A stretch of 64,000 bases of DNA, from NCBI GenBank assembly GCA_002162795.1, contig MAAY01000062.1, positions 1-64,000 on the forward strand, written 5' to 3'. A program made the position numbers and the translations under genes. A model generated the notes under the pieces. That model worked only from the letters and a program-made list of their open reading frames with translations, was not told the DNA's origin and did no database searches. This DNA is from Rhodobacterales bacterium 56_14_T64 (lineage in GTDB: Bacteria; Pseudomonadota; Alphaproteobacteria; Rhodobacterales; Rhodobacteraceae). Below, piece after piece: positions 32,243 through 41,283 of the stretch (positions are counted from its first letter, which is position 1; each line of letters starts with the position of its first letter).

Positions 32243-33658
32243 CTAGCCGTAGCTGCCGCCCAGCGCCACGTTGAGTTGAACAAAGTCGACGGCAAAATTA
32301 CGTCGGTCCAACGCCAAGGCATTTTCGCTGGTCAGCAGGGACCGTTCCGCATCAAGAACTTGCAAAAATCCAATTTCGCCTGCGATGTATCCTGTTCGGG
32401 CCAGTTGCAAAACGTCACGCTTGGCATCCAGAGAGTCCTTGGTTGCCGCGACGGCTTCCTTGTGAAACTTGAGGCTGACCAAGGCGTTTTGGACCTCTTC
32501 GACAGCCTCAACGACCTTTTCATTCCACTCCAGCAACAGCTCAGACGCACGCGCCTGTTGGGCGGCAACCTTGGCTTGGCGCTCTGGCAGGTCAAACAGA
32601 GGAACATCCAGCCCAACCCGGAAAAATCCAGCCGAGGGCAGCCAGTCGCTGCCCGAATAATTGATGTTCAAATTCCCAGTCAGCTGCAGCCGCGGGTAAA
32701 GTTCGGCCTCCACAGAACCAGCCAGCGCGACAGCCTCAGCCAGCCGGTATTCGGCAAACAAGACATCTGGGCGATTGCGCACCAGATCAACGGGAATGCC
32801 GACTTTCAGCTTTGATAGATCTGCTTCGGGTTGGGGGGCCTTTTTGTCCAAACCACTGCGCGGTCGTTCCCAGGCTTGCCCCAGCAACGCCCCAATCCGG
32901 GATGCGGATTTGAAGAACAAGATGGTCGCCTCTGGCAGCTCTGCCTTAGCGGTGGCAACCAGTGACCGCGCCTGAGCAACATCCAGTTCGGTGACTTCTT
33001 CCAACTCGGAGGATTCTCCAGCGGCCCGCTCGGACAGGGTGGCCTGTAGTGTTTCTTCGCGCGATGCCACAACACGTTGGTTGACGCGAATAAGCTCCTG
33101 ATAAAATCGAAGGTCGGCATAGGCCGTGACCAGTTCACTCAGCAGCGTCGTGCGCGCGACATTTGCATCGGCAAAAGAAGAGGCAAGTCGATACGAGGCC
33201 GCCTCGCGTTCACGTTTCAACTGGCCGTATAGGTCCAATTGCCAACTTGCCTCGGCCCGCACAAAGCCGCTGTCGCTGCGCCCGTCGGCGCCACCGCCTG
33301 TGGCCTTGGCTTCTCCTATGCGCGATACACCGGACACCGGATACCCGGCGCCACTCAGAATGGCGCGGGATTGTTCAATGCGTGCGATGGCTTTTCTTAT
33401 GTCCAGATTTTGCGCCAACCCCATCGAGACCAGCCGGTCAAGGGCCGGATCATTGAATTTCTTCCACCACTCGGCAGCCCCGCGGGCTTGGGCGTCTTTT
33501 TCCCGAGTGTGGAAGAACTGATCTGGCAATTCGGCGGATGGACTTTCAAAATCTGTCCCAATGGTGCAGCCTTGTCCCAGAAAAGCGATTGCCCCAAGGC
33601 CAGAACAGAAGGTCCGGCGCGATGGGGCGGGCTTTGTGTCGTCTTCAATGGGGCGCAA
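32243..33658 (-). CDS. TolC/NodT-type outer-membrane efflux protein
   Basis: A 471-residue RND-type outer membrane factor. N-terminal region 'GCTIGTDFESPSAELPDQFFHTREKDAQARGAAEWWKKFNDPALDRLVSMGLAQNLDIRKAIARIEQSRAIL' (in part) and the two OEP repeats ('YADLRFYQELIRVNQRVVASREETLQ', 'PLFDLPERQAKVAAQQARASELLLEW') are typical of OprM/NodT. Cys31 could be lipidated, but its lipobox (LGQGC) is atypical. It would form a trimeric exit duct; no RND pump or membrane fusion gene is adjacent, so it must serve a distant pump. Confidence 0.88.
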   Translation of the reverse strand: MRPIEDDTKPAPSRRTFCSGLGAIAFLGQGCTIGTDFESPSAELPDQFFHTREKDAQARGAAEWWKKFNDPALDRLVSMGLAQNLDIRKAIARIEQSRAILSGAGYPVSGVSRIGEAKATGGGADGRSDSGFVRAEASWQLDLYGQLKREREAASYRLASSFADANVARTTLLSELVTAYADLRFYQELIRVNQRVVASREETLQATLSERAAGESSELEEVTELDVAQARSLVATAKAELPEATILFFKSASRIGALLGQAWERPRSGLDKKAPQPEADLSKLKVGIPVDLVRNRPDVLFAEYRLAEAVALAGSVEAELYPRLQLTGNLNINYSGSDWLPSAGFFRVGLDVPLFDLPERQAKVAAQQARASELLLEWNEKVVEAVEEVQNALVSLKFHKEAVAATKDSLDAKRDVLQLARTGYIAGEIGFLQVLDAERSLLTSENALALDRRNFAVDFVQLNVALGGSYG

Positions 33659-33716
33659 TGTTTGAAAAGCCTTGGTCTGTGGTTCGTTACCGCACGATAG
33701 AAGACCACCCGATAAA

Positions 33717-33747
33717 GAGAAAGGATTGTCTCGTGCAATCCTTTCTC
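33717..33747 (-). terminator. Strong hairpin after the cytochrome b561-YceI gene
   Basis: GAGAAAGGATTG and CAATCCTTTCTC form a perfect 12-bp stem around a 7-base loop. On the minus strand TTTATC follows. It lies 15 bp after the stop at 33762 and 58 bp before the TolC-type start. Confidence 0.8.
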
Positions 33748-33761
33748 AGCTTCAAACTGCG

Positions 33762-35003
33762 CTATTTGGAACGCTGTGCGTCGAGTGTGATATCGACGTC
33801 GACACCAAACCCAAGTGAGCTTTCGTCTGGCATGCCGCGGCCAATGTCAAAATCCAGACGGTTCAGGCTGGCACTGGCAGTCATGCTGGCCACGTCCCCT
33901 TGCAGATCCAAAGTAAAGGGCAGGGTCAGCGGCAGCACCTTATCCCGGATCGTCAGCGTTCCGACCGCCTGATACCCTTCCTCCAGCTTCTCGATGTCCG
34001 CCTTGAACAGGGCAGTGGGGAAGGTGGTACTGTCAAAATAGTCCGCCCCCATCGCCTGGGCACTGACCGTGCCAAGATCAAAGGACGCAATAGCGATGGT
34101 TACTTCCACGTCTCCAGCCGGGCCAACTGGGGCGGTGTCATCAAAATTGATGGCGGCGGTCCACTCGGTGAAGCTACCCGAAACCTGACTACCCATCTGT
34201 GTGATACTGATGCCAAGTGTGCCATTTTGAACCTCCCAGCCAGACACCACTTGTTCCAATGGCGCCGATTGCGCAGGGGTGGCGTGTGTGGTGGCCTGAC
34301 TTCCAGACGAGAAGACACCAAAGGCAAACCCGGCACCCAGCGTTGCAACCCAAAAAGCCACCGCGGTGATCGCGGGTACCAAGCTGGCAACATGCTCTGG
34401 CGGCTGCGGCAGGGCAGGTGTTCCCGGTAGCATCCGGCGCAACGTGGCGTCGCGGTCGATCACGTGATGCTTCATCGCACCGGCAATATGCAACAACAGG
34501 GCGACAATCAGCACCCGGCCAAGGATGACGTGCAGCACTGCAAAGCCATGGGCGAGGCTCTCGGATTTAGGAACCAAGGGCAGATCTTGTCCAAATGGCC
34601 ACCAGATTGGCGCAAAGCCACTGGTTGCAGCATGTTCAATCCAACCACTCAGTGGCACCAGTACTAGTGAGCCGTACAGCAACCAATGCACGGTTTCTGC
34701 CGCCCAAGACTCGAGCTTGCGATCCGGGTGCAACAGCCCCGGCTTGGGTTGGCTTATGGCCCATAAGATGCGCAGGATGGCTGTGAAGAACACCGCCACA
34801 CCAATGGTTTTGTGTAGCGAAAACAGTAGGTAGACGCGTGAAATGGTGTCCTGAGAACCGTCAAAGTCAGGGCTGAGAATCTGCTGAGACAGATCATTGG
34901 CAATCAGCCCCAGTGGAATAGCAGACAGGATCAGCAGTGCTGTCAGCCAGTGAAAAACCTTGGCGATGCTACCGTATCTGGACGAACTGTTGTATCTGGA
35001 CAC
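33762..35003 (-). CDS. Cytochrome b561-YceI fusion protein
   Basis: A 413-residue fusion. Residues ~1-185 are a four-helix cytochrome b561 domain ('YGSIAKVFHWLTALLILSAIPLG', 'FSLHKTIGVAVFF', 'HGFAVLHVILGRVLIVALLLHIAGAMKHHVIDRD'), with histidines placed to coordinate two haems. After another hydrophobic segment (~215-235) a YceI domain follows ('GTLGISITQMGSQVSGSFTEWTAAINFDD'... 'SLNRLDFDIGRGMPDESSLGFGVDVDITLDAQR'). This joins a quinone-reactive membrane cytochrome to a lipid-binding periplasmic barrel. The two free YceI proteins nearby may work with it. Confidence 0.9.
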   Translation of the reverse strand: MSRYNSSSRYGSIAKVFHWLTALLILSAIPLGLIANDLSQQILSPDFDGSQDTISRVYLLFSLHKTIGVAVFFTAILRILWAISQPKPGLLHPDRKLESWAAETVHWLLYGSLVLVPLSGWIEHAATSGFAPIWWPFGQDLPLVPKSESLAHGFAVLHVILGRVLIVALLLHIAGAMKHHVIDRDATLRRMLPGTPALPQPPEHVASLVPAITAVAFWVATLGAGFAFGVFSSGSQATTHATPAQSAPLEQVVSGWEVQNGTLGISITQMGSQVSGSFTEWTAAINFDDTAPVGPAGDVEVTIAIASFDLGTVSAQAMGADYFDSTTFPTALFKADIEKLEEGYQAVGTLTIRDKVLPLTLPFTLDLQGDVASMTASASLNRLDFDIGRGMPDESSLGFGVDVDITLDAQRSK

Positions 35004-35186
35004 GCGGGTATACCTTTTGAACTATCTGTTGGTCACAACCTAACAATCATGTCTCCGGTTGCAATGTGCGAGGATGTCCGCTTGTGCACAGGTTTGGTGC
35101 GCAAACATGCAGTTCCCTTGTGTGAAACGTCATGGACCGCTAAACCGGCAAAAATCGCAGAGTATTCAGACTAGATGAGGTGTTGG

Positions 35187-36122
35187 ATGACAACCGCATT
35201 CGTTTTTCCCGGACAGGGCGCGCAGACAATTGGAATGGGCAAGGCGCTCGCTGATGCCTATCCGGCAGCGAGGGCTGTGTTCGACGAGGTGGACGCCGCA
35301 TTGGGCGAAAACCTCAGCAACCTGATCTGGGAGGGTGACATTGATGCCCTGACCCTGACCCAGAACGCACAACCTGCGCTGATGGCCACCTCTGTGGCCG
35401 CCATACGCGCGTTGGAAACCGAAGGTGTCACCCTCGACAAGGCCGCTTTTGTTGCCGGTCACTCGTTGGGTGAATATTCCGCACTGGCCGCTGTCGGCGC
35501 GATTTCCCTTGCCGACACTGCCCGCCTGCTGCGCACCCGTGGTCAGGCCATGCAAAGCGCCGTGCCGGTGGGCGTTGGTGCCATGGCCGCGCTTTTGGGG
35601 CTGGACTTTGAAGCGGTCAAGGAAGTGGCCGCCGAGGCCGCTGCCGAAGGTGAAGTTGTTCAGGCAGCCAATGACAACGACCCAACTCAGGTTGTGGTCT
35701 CGGGCCACAAGGCCGCCGTTGAACGCGCCGCCGAAATCGCCAAGGGCAGGGGCGCGCGTCGTGCGGTGATGCTACCGGTCAGCGCCCCTTTCCACTGCGC
35801 CCTGATGCAGCCCGCCGCCGAAGTGATGGCCGAAGCTCTGGCTGCAGTTACCATCAACGCGCCCGCAGTCCCTTTGATTGCTAACGTCCGTGCCGATGTT
35901 GTCACCGACCCCGCTGAAATCCGCGCGCTTCTGGTCGAACAGGTCACCGGGTCCGTGCGCTGGCGTGAAAGCGTGCAGGTCATGGCCGCCAAAGGCGTGA
36001 CCGAATTTTGGGAAATCGGCGCAGGCAAAGCCCTGTCCGGTATGATCCGCAAAATCGACCGCAGTCTGACCAGCCGTCAGGTGGGAACACCCGACGACGT
36101 CAAGGCCGCAGCCCAAGCCTAA
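35187..36122 (+). CDS. fabD: Malonyl-CoA:ACP transacylase
   Basis: A 311-residue FabD: 'AFVFPGQGAQTIGMGKALADAYPAARAVFDEVD', nucleophile 'GHSLGEYSALAAVGAI', and the conserved His region 'LPVSAPFHCALM'. It transfers malonyl from CoA to acyl carrier protein. ATG 35187 follows GAGGTG by about 5 bases. First gene of the fabD-fabG-acpP group; about 180 bp of upstream DNA probably holds its promoter. Confidence 0.97.
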   Translation: MTTAFVFPGQGAQTIGMGKALADAYPAARAVFDEVDAALGENLSNLIWEGDIDALTLTQNAQPALMATSVAAIRALETEGVTLDKAAFVAGHSLGEYSALAAVGAISLADTARLLRTRGQAMQSAVPVGVGAMAALLGLDFEAVKEVAAEAAAEGEVVQAANDNDPTQVVVSGHKAAVERAAEIAKGRGARRAVMLPVSAPFHCALMQPAAEVMAEALAAVTINAPAVPLIANVRADVVTDPAEIRALLVEQVTGSVRWRESVQVMAAKGVTEFWEIGAGKALSGMIRKIDRSLTSRQVGTPDDVKAAAQA

Positions 36123-36182
36123 TTGATATTCCAATTCCAGCGTTCCGAAACGGGGACGCTCCGGGACCCAAAAGGATAAGAC

Positions 36183-36920
36183 ATGTTTGATTTGACTGGT
36201 AAAAACGCGCTCATTACCGGTGCTTCCGGCGGCATTGGTGGCGATATCGCCCGCTCATTGCACGCCGCTGGCGCCACCGTGGTTCTGTCCGGCACCCGCC
36301 AAGAACCACTGGATGCTCTGGCCGCTGAGCTGGGTGAACGCGCCCATGTGCTGACTTGTAATCTGTCCGACAAAGAGTCAGTCGAGGCACTGCCCAAAGC
36401 GGCCATCGCTGCCATGGGCTCGGTTGATATTCTGGTCAACAACGCCGGCATCACCCGTGACAACCTGTTCATGCGCATGAAAGACGACGAGTGGGATAGC
36501 GTGATCAACGTCAACCTGACCTCGACCATGCGCCTGTGCCGTGGCGTGTTGCGCGGCATGATGAAGGCCCGTTGGGGTCGCATCATCAATATCTCGTCCA
36601 TCGTCGGCGCTACCGGTAATCCGGGTCAGGGCAACTATGCAGCGTCCAAGGCAGGCATGGTTGGTATGTCGAAATCACTCGCCTATGAAGTTGCCAACCG
36701 GGGCATCACCGTCAACGCTGTCGCGCCGGGCTTTATCGCCACCGCGATGACTGACAAGCTCAATGAGACCCAGAAAGACGCCATCCTGACCCAGATCCCG
36801 GCCGGCCGCATGGGCGAGTCGAAAGAGATCGCCGCCGCAGTGCTGTACCTTGCCAGCGCCGAGGCCGCTTATGTGACGGGCACCACCCTGCACGTCAACG
36901 GCGGCATGGCGATGCTTTGA
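36183..36920 (+). CDS. fabG: 3-oxoacyl-ACP reductase
   Basis: A 245-residue SDR with 'LITGASGGIGGDIA', 'VDILVNNAGITRDNLFMRM', catalytic Ser-Tyr-Lys ('ISSIVGATGNPGQGNYAASKAG') and the FabG-typical 'VNAVAPGFIATAMTDKL' and 'YVTGTTLHVNGGMAM'. It performs the NADPH-dependent reduction of 3-oxoacyl-ACP. AAAGGAT precedes the start. The fabD-fabG gap of 60 bp has a small hairpin (AGCGTTCC...GGACGCT) but no T tract. Confidence 0.97.
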   Translation: MFDLTGKNALITGASGGIGGDIARSLHAAGATVVLSGTRQEPLDALAAELGERAHVLTCNLSDKESVEALPKAAIAAMGSVDILVNNAGITRDNLFMRMKDDEWDSVINVNLTSTMRLCRGVLRGMMKARWGRIINISSIVGATGNPGQGNYAASKAGMVGMSKSLAYEVANRGITVNAVAPGFIATAMTDKLNETQKDAILTQIPAGRMGESKEIAAAVLYLASAEAAYVTGTTLHVNGGMAML

Positions 36921-37310
36921 TCGGCAGAGAATCACGCAGCGCACCACGTGAAGACTGTCGCCAAGAATAGCCTGAGTTTTCTTTGAGAACCCCCTGGCTT
37001 ATTCTTTGGCAGTGGGTTGTACCCGGTCAGGTTGACGCATATGTGCGCCAAGCTTACAACGGCATTCCAAGCCAAGACGTGGATTGAATGACTTTGTAAG
37101 CGGTATGCGGCGACCCAGTGAAACCGTTTGCCTCTGCGTCCGTCTGTGTTATAGGCGGCGCATCTCTGTTCCGGAGGGTTCCAATTGGGAATTCCGGACA
37201 AGCCCCCCGCACTTTGGGGATTGAACCGCCCAGATTGGGCAAAAGAACGCCATCCCCAGCGGGCAAGGGCAGAACTGGGCCAACAGGCCCCGAATGAACG
37301 AGGAATTGAC

Positions 37311-37544
37311 ATGAGCGACGTCGCAGACCGCGTAAAAAAGATCGTTGTAGAGCACCTGGGTGTTGAAGAAGACAAAGTAACCGAGAACGCTTCGTTCATC
37401 GACGACCTGGGCGCTGACAGCCTGGACACCGTCGAGCTGGTTATGGCCTTCGAAGAAGAGTTCGGCATTGAAATCCCTGACGACGCTGCTGAGACTATTC
37501 AGTCCTTCGGCGACGCGGTGAAGTTCATCACCGAAGCTTCCTAA
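37311..37544 (+). CDS. acpP: Acyl carrier protein
   Basis: A 77-residue ACP with the phosphopantetheine attachment serine in '[25 protein letters not shown]'. ATG 37311 has GAGGAA 7-12 bases upstream; the longer open frame reaching back to 37185 is not coding. The ~390-bp gap after fabG may contain a separate acpP promoter. Followed by two hairpins, the second an evident terminator. Confidence 0.98.
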   Translation: MSDVADRVKKIVVEHLGVEEDKVTENASFIDDLGADSLDTVELVMAFEEEFGIEIPDDAAETIQSFGDAVKFITEAS

Positions 37545-37551
37545 GCTTTCC

Positions 37552-37608
37552 AATCACCCTATGGTGATTGCCTGAACGGCGCTTTCCTTGCGGAGAGCGC
37601 CGTTTTTG
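37552..37608 (+). terminator. acpP terminator (tandem hairpins)
   Basis: AATCACC-CTAT-GGTGATT comes first (37553-37570). The second, AACGGCGCT-N12-AGCGCCGTT (37575-37604), runs straight into TTTG and is a standard intrinsic terminator. Confidence 0.9.
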
Positions 37609-37701
37609 TTTGTGGCAAACGGCAAAAAACGGCCCAGTCTCAGATTCAACGGGCACGATATGGTATCATGCCCTGAGTGTTGCGATTGGAGGCTGTTCAC
37701 C

Positions 37702-38445
37702 ATGATGATTTATCCGACGATGGAATTGCAAAACGGGCATTGCGTGACCCTGGACAAAGGGCGGCTGGATGAACCAATGATGTGGCACGTAGACCCGGTC
37801 GAGACCGCCTGTGGTTTTGCTGCGGCTGGTGCAGAATGGATGCATCTGACCGATTTCAACGCGATTGAGGGCAATGGTGACAATGCAACCCTGATCGAGG
37901 AAATCATTCGCGGCGTAGGCATCCCGGTGCAATTGGGCGGCGGCATGCGCAGTCGCGAGCATATTGAGCATTGGATCGAGAAAGGCGCGGGGCGTATCGT
38001 TGTTGGCACTCTGGCGGCCCGTGATCCGCAACTGGTCGAGGAGCTGGCGCGCCATCACCCCGATCAGATCGTTTTGGCGGTGGATGTCTGGCAGGGTCAG
38101 GTGATGACCGACGGTTGGCGTCAGTCCGGCGCCTTTACACCCGAAGCCTTTATCGCCGCGTTCGGCGACGCGCCGTTTGCCGGTATTATCATCACGGACA
38201 TCGACAGCGACATGTCAGATGTCGACGCGCAGCTAGGGCTTATCGCCGGGTTGGCCAGCTCGGCGCGGGCTCCGGTTATCGCCAGCGGTGTGGTGCGGAC
38301 CGTCGATGACATTGCGCGGCTAAAATATGTCGGCGGCATTTCCGGCGCATTGGTTGGGCGGGCCCTGTTCCGCAAAACGCTGTCGGTCGAACAGGCCCTG
38401 AAAACGGCAATGCCCGAACCCGAAGCCGTGGCCGAACTGATCTGA
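37702..38445 (+). CDS. HisA-like protein (paralogue of phosphoribosyl-formimino-AICAR isomerase)
   Basis: A 247-residue (beta-alpha)8 barrel of the HisA/HisF type: 'GAEWMHLTDFNAIEGN', 'IPVQLGGGMRSREHIEHWIEKGAGRIVVGT', 'IVLAVDVWQGQVMTDGWRQSG', 'DIDSDMSDVDAQ', 'VIASGVVRTVDDI' (all typical phosphate-binding loops). At the first strand, where HisA has the catalytic Asp (P-A-I-D-L), this protein has Glu (P-T-M-E-L). It is outside any his operon, between acpP and fabF. It is therefore likely a divergent paralogue; the substrate is not evident. ATG 37702 with GGAGG ~11 bases upstream. Confidence 0.8.
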   Translation: MMIYPTMELQNGHCVTLDKGRLDEPMMWHVDPVETACGFAAAGAEWMHLTDFNAIEGNGDNATLIEEIIRGVGIPVQLGGGMRSREHIEHWIEKGAGRIVVGTLAARDPQLVEELARHHPDQIVLAVDVWQGQVMTDGWRQSGAFTPEAFIAAFGDAPFAGIIITDIDSDMSDVDAQLGLIAGLASSARAPVIASGVVRTVDDIARLKYVGGISGALVGRALFRKTLSVEQALKTAMPEPEAVAELI

Positions 38446-38497
38446 CTTCAGGTCGATCATGGGTCTTAAATCAGGCGCCATGGTCTCACAAAAACTT

Positions 38498-38540
38498 GAT
38501 GCAGACCGCGAAGGCGTGGCTCACGTTCGCGATCTGCATC
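38498..38540. other. Long imperfect hairpin between the HisA-like gene and fabF
   Basis: GATGCAGA-C-CGCGAA-GG-CGTG-GCT-CACG-TTCGCG-A-TCTGCATC pairs over 18 base pairs with small internal loops. There is no T tract after it on either strand. It may stabilise or process the upstream mRNA, terminate with factor help, or be part of a small RNA. Confidence 0.7.
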
Positions 38541-38753
38541 ATACCTGCCCCCGGGAACGCATTGAGGGCAGGGAACCAAATACTCGTTACCAAATTCATC
38601 TAAACATGAGCACGAGTTTGGCGGCTAAGGGTTAACCATGACCTACCGCCTCCGTCAGTTCCCCGTGAAATCAACAGGTACTTGGGCCACTTGCACTTTT
38701 GGGGCAATCTAAGTTATTTGAGAACAAATTGCCGAGGCAAAGGAGAGCAAAGA

Positions 38754-40019
38754 ATGCGTCGAGTTGTTGTTACCGGACTGGGATTGGTCACACCGCTGGC
38801 CTGTGGCGTCGAAGAAACCTGGTCTCGCTTGCTTGATGGGCAGTCTGGTGCTGGCCCCATCACCCTGTTTGATGCCGTCGAAAGTGGTGTCGCCACCACT
38901 TATGCTTGCGAAGTGCCGCGTGGCGACGGGACTGATGGCTCGTTCAATCCTGATGATTGGCTGTCCAAAAAAGAACAGCGCAAGATTGATGACTTTATCC
39001 TTTATGGAATCGCTGCCGCCGCTATGGCAGTGCGCGATGCAGGTTGGGTTGCCGAAACTGAGGATGATCAGTTCCGCACCGGTGTGATGATCGGCTCCGG
39101 CATTGGTGGTCTCAGCTCCATCGCCAACACCGCGGTGATGATCAAAGAACGTGGGCCCCGTCGGGTCTCGCCGTTCTTTATTCCCGGCGCGCTGATTAAC
39201 TTGATCTCCGGTCAGGTGTCGATCCAGCACGGTTTCAAAGGCCCGAACCATTCGGTTGTGACCGCCTGTTCAACTGGCGCCCACGCCATCGGCGACGCCA
39301 GCCGTCTGATCAAACACGGCGACGCCGATGTGATGATCGCCGGCGGTGCCGAAGCAGCCATCTGCGAAGTTGGTATTGCCGGTTTCAACGCCTGTAAGGC
39401 GCTGTCGACCAAAATGGCAGATGATCCGACCAAGGCCAGCCGTCCTTATGACAACGACCGTGATGGTTTTGTCATGGGCGAGGGCGCAGGTGTTGTGGTG
39501 CTGGAAGAATACGAGCACGCCAAAGCGCGCGGTGCGAAAATCTATGCCGAGGTGCTGGGTTACGGTATGTCCGGTGACGCCTATCACATTACTGCCCCCG
39601 CCGAGAGCGGCGAAGGTGGCGAACGCTCGATGCGGGCGGCGCTGAACAATGCCGGTCTGAAACCAACCGACATTGACTATATCAATGCGCATGGCACCTC
39701 GACCATGGCGGATACAATTGAATTGGGCGCTGTGGAGCGGCTGCTGGGCGATCATGCGGCTTCGGTCACTATGTCTTCCACCAAATCCTCCACGGGTCAC
39801 CTGTTGGGCGCTGCGGGCGCGATCGAGGCGATCTTCTCGATCCTGGCGATCCGCGATCAGGTTGCCCCACCCACAATCAACCTGGACAATCCGGCCGTGG
39901 ACTCGGTGGTCGACCTGGCCCCCAATGCCAAACGTGAACGCAAGATTGACGTGGTCCTGTCCAACTCCTTTGGCTTTGGCGGCACCAACGCCAGCGTGAT
40001 CTTCGGAAAGGCCGACTGA
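38754..40019 (+). CDS. fabF: 3-oxoacyl-ACP synthase II
   Basis: A 421-residue KASII. It has the Cys-His-His triad in 'VVTACSTGAHAIGDA', 'NAHGTSTMADTIELGA' and 'KSSTGHLLGAAGAIEAIF', and ends with the glycine-rich 'NSFGFGGTNASVIF'. It condenses malonyl-ACP with acyl-ACP. ATG 38754 has AAGGAG 8 bases upstream. Its stop overlaps the mltG start (TGATG), so the two are translationally coupled. Confidence 0.97.
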   Translation: MRRVVVTGLGLVTPLACGVEETWSRLLDGQSGAGPITLFDAVESGVATTYACEVPRGDGTDGSFNPDDWLSKKEQRKIDDFILYGIAAAAMAVRDAGWVAETEDDQFRTGVMIGSGIGGLSSIANTAVMIKERGPRRVSPFFIPGALINLISGQVSIQHGFKGPNHSVVTACSTGAHAIGDASRLIKHGDADVMIAGGAEAAICEVGIAGFNACKALSTKMADDPTKASRPYDNDRDGFVMGEGAGVVVLEEYEHAKARGAKIYAEVLGYGMSGDAYHITAPAESGEGGERSMRAALNNAGLKPTDIDYINAHGTSTMADTIELGAVERLLGDHAASVTMSSTKSSTGHLLGAAGAIEAIFSILAIRDQVAPPTINLDNPAVDSVVDLAPNAKRERKIDVVLSNSFGFGGTNASVIFGKAD

Positions 40020-41173
40020 TGTGGCGTAGCCTCGCTTCAAATATGCTGACGATGCTGGTGGTGGGCTTGTTCCTGCTGGGCGGCGTCATCCTTTGGGGGA
40101 AAACGCAATATACCGCCTCAGGACCGCTGGAAACGGCGATCTGTCTGCGGGTCGAGCGGGGCTCGAATATGACAAAAGTAAGCCGCGATCTGGAATCCCA
40201 GGGGGCGGTGATCAGCGGTGCAATGTTCCGTGTCGGTGCTAGATACAGTGAAAAAACCGGTGATCTGAAAGCCGGCAGCTTCCTGGTGGATGCCGGATCG
40301 TCGATGGAACAGATCGTCGCTCAGGTGACCACCGCCGGAGCCAGCTCTTGCGGCACCGAGATTGTCTACCGCGTTGGCATCACCCGGATCACGGCGCAGG
40401 TGCGCGAGCTGGATCCAGCCAGCAACAAATTTGTCGAACGTGCGGAGTTTCAGCTAAATACTGATGAAATTCCAGCGGTCTACACAGAGAAACGCGGCGA
40501 ACGTGACACCCGCTATCGCATCGCCCTGGCCGAAGGTGTGACCAGCTGGCAGGTGGTCGAGGCGCTCAAGATGATGGATATGCTCGACGGTGAAACCGGC
40601 GTGCGCCCCCCCGAGGGCATGCTCGCCCCCGACAGCTACGAGATTGTTCCCGGCACCAAACGCGTGGATGTTCTGGCCGAGATGCAGACCCGCCAGCAGC
40701 TGCGTATCAACGCCGCATGGGAGGCCCGTACAGACGGCCTGCCGCTGGCTTCGCCTGAGGAAATGCTAATCCTCGCCTCGATCATCGAAAAAGAAACCGG
40801 CGTCCCAACCGAGCGCCGTCAGGTCGCCAGCGTCTTCACCAACCGCCTCAATCGCGGCATGCGCCTGCAAACCGACCCCACGGTGATCTATGGCGTCACC
40901 AAGGGCGAGGGCATCCTGGGCCGGGGCCTGCGCCAAAGCGAGCTGCGCAAAGTGACCCCGTGGAACACCTATGTGATCGAAGGCCTGCCACCGACCCCGA
41001 TCGCTAACCCCGGCATGGCAAGCCTTGAGGCCGCTGTGAATCCGGATCAGACGAAGTACGTGTTCTTCGTCGCCGACGGCACCGGCGGTCACGCCTTCGC
41101 GGAAACGCTGCAGGAGCACAACCGCAACGTCCAAAAATGGCGTGCGATCGAAGCGGACCGGCAGAATAACTAG
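40019..41173 (+). CDS. mltG: Endolytic murein transglycosylase
   Basis: A 384-residue MltG/YceG protein: one N-terminal membrane segment (~9-27), a LysM-like subdomain, and the catalytic domain with 'ILASIIEKETGVPTERRQVASVFTNRLNRGMRLQTDPTVIYG' (part) holding the catalytic Glu, then 'PWNTYVIEGLPPTPIANPG'. It cuts nascent glycan strands at the inner membrane and sets their length. Coupled to fabF by a one-base overlap, an arrangement often seen in bacteria (fabF/pabC/mltG neighbourhood). Confidence 0.95.
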   Translation: MWRSLASNMLTMLVVGLFLLGGVILWGKTQYTASGPLETAICLRVERGSNMTKVSRDLESQGAVISGAMFRVGARYSEKTGDLKAGSFLVDAGSSMEQIVAQVTTAGASSCGTEIVYRVGITRITAQVRELDPASNKFVERAEFQLNTDEIPAVYTEKRGERDTRYRIALAEGVTSWQVVEALKMMDMLDGETGVRPPEGMLAPDSYEIVPGTKRVDVLAEMQTRQQLRINAAWEARTDGLPLASPEEMLILASIIEKETGVPTERRQVASVFTNRLNRGMRLQTDPTVIYGVTKGEGILGRGLRQSELRKVTPWNTYVIEGLPPTPIANPGMASLEAAVNPDQTKYVFFVADGTGGHAFAETLQEHNRNVQKWRAIEADRQNN

Positions 41174-41193
41174 ACTTGATTAACTGCTATGGG

Positions 41194-41218
41194 AAGAGGG
41201 CGCTACGGCGCTCTTTTT
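41194..41218 (+). terminator. mltG terminator
   Basis: AGAGGGCGC-TACG-GCGCTCT (one bulged G) followed by TTTTC, 20 bp after the stop. Confidence 0.8.
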
Positions 41219-41283
41219 CATTTCCATTTTACTGGCATGCCGCTTGTGTATCTAAAAAATCCCAGCTGAAGAGGAACAAAAAT

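Noticed and set aside
41176-41283. Longer form of the VOC protein from 41176
   Set aside because: This part contains the mltG terminator; the family start and a ribosome binding site fit 41284.
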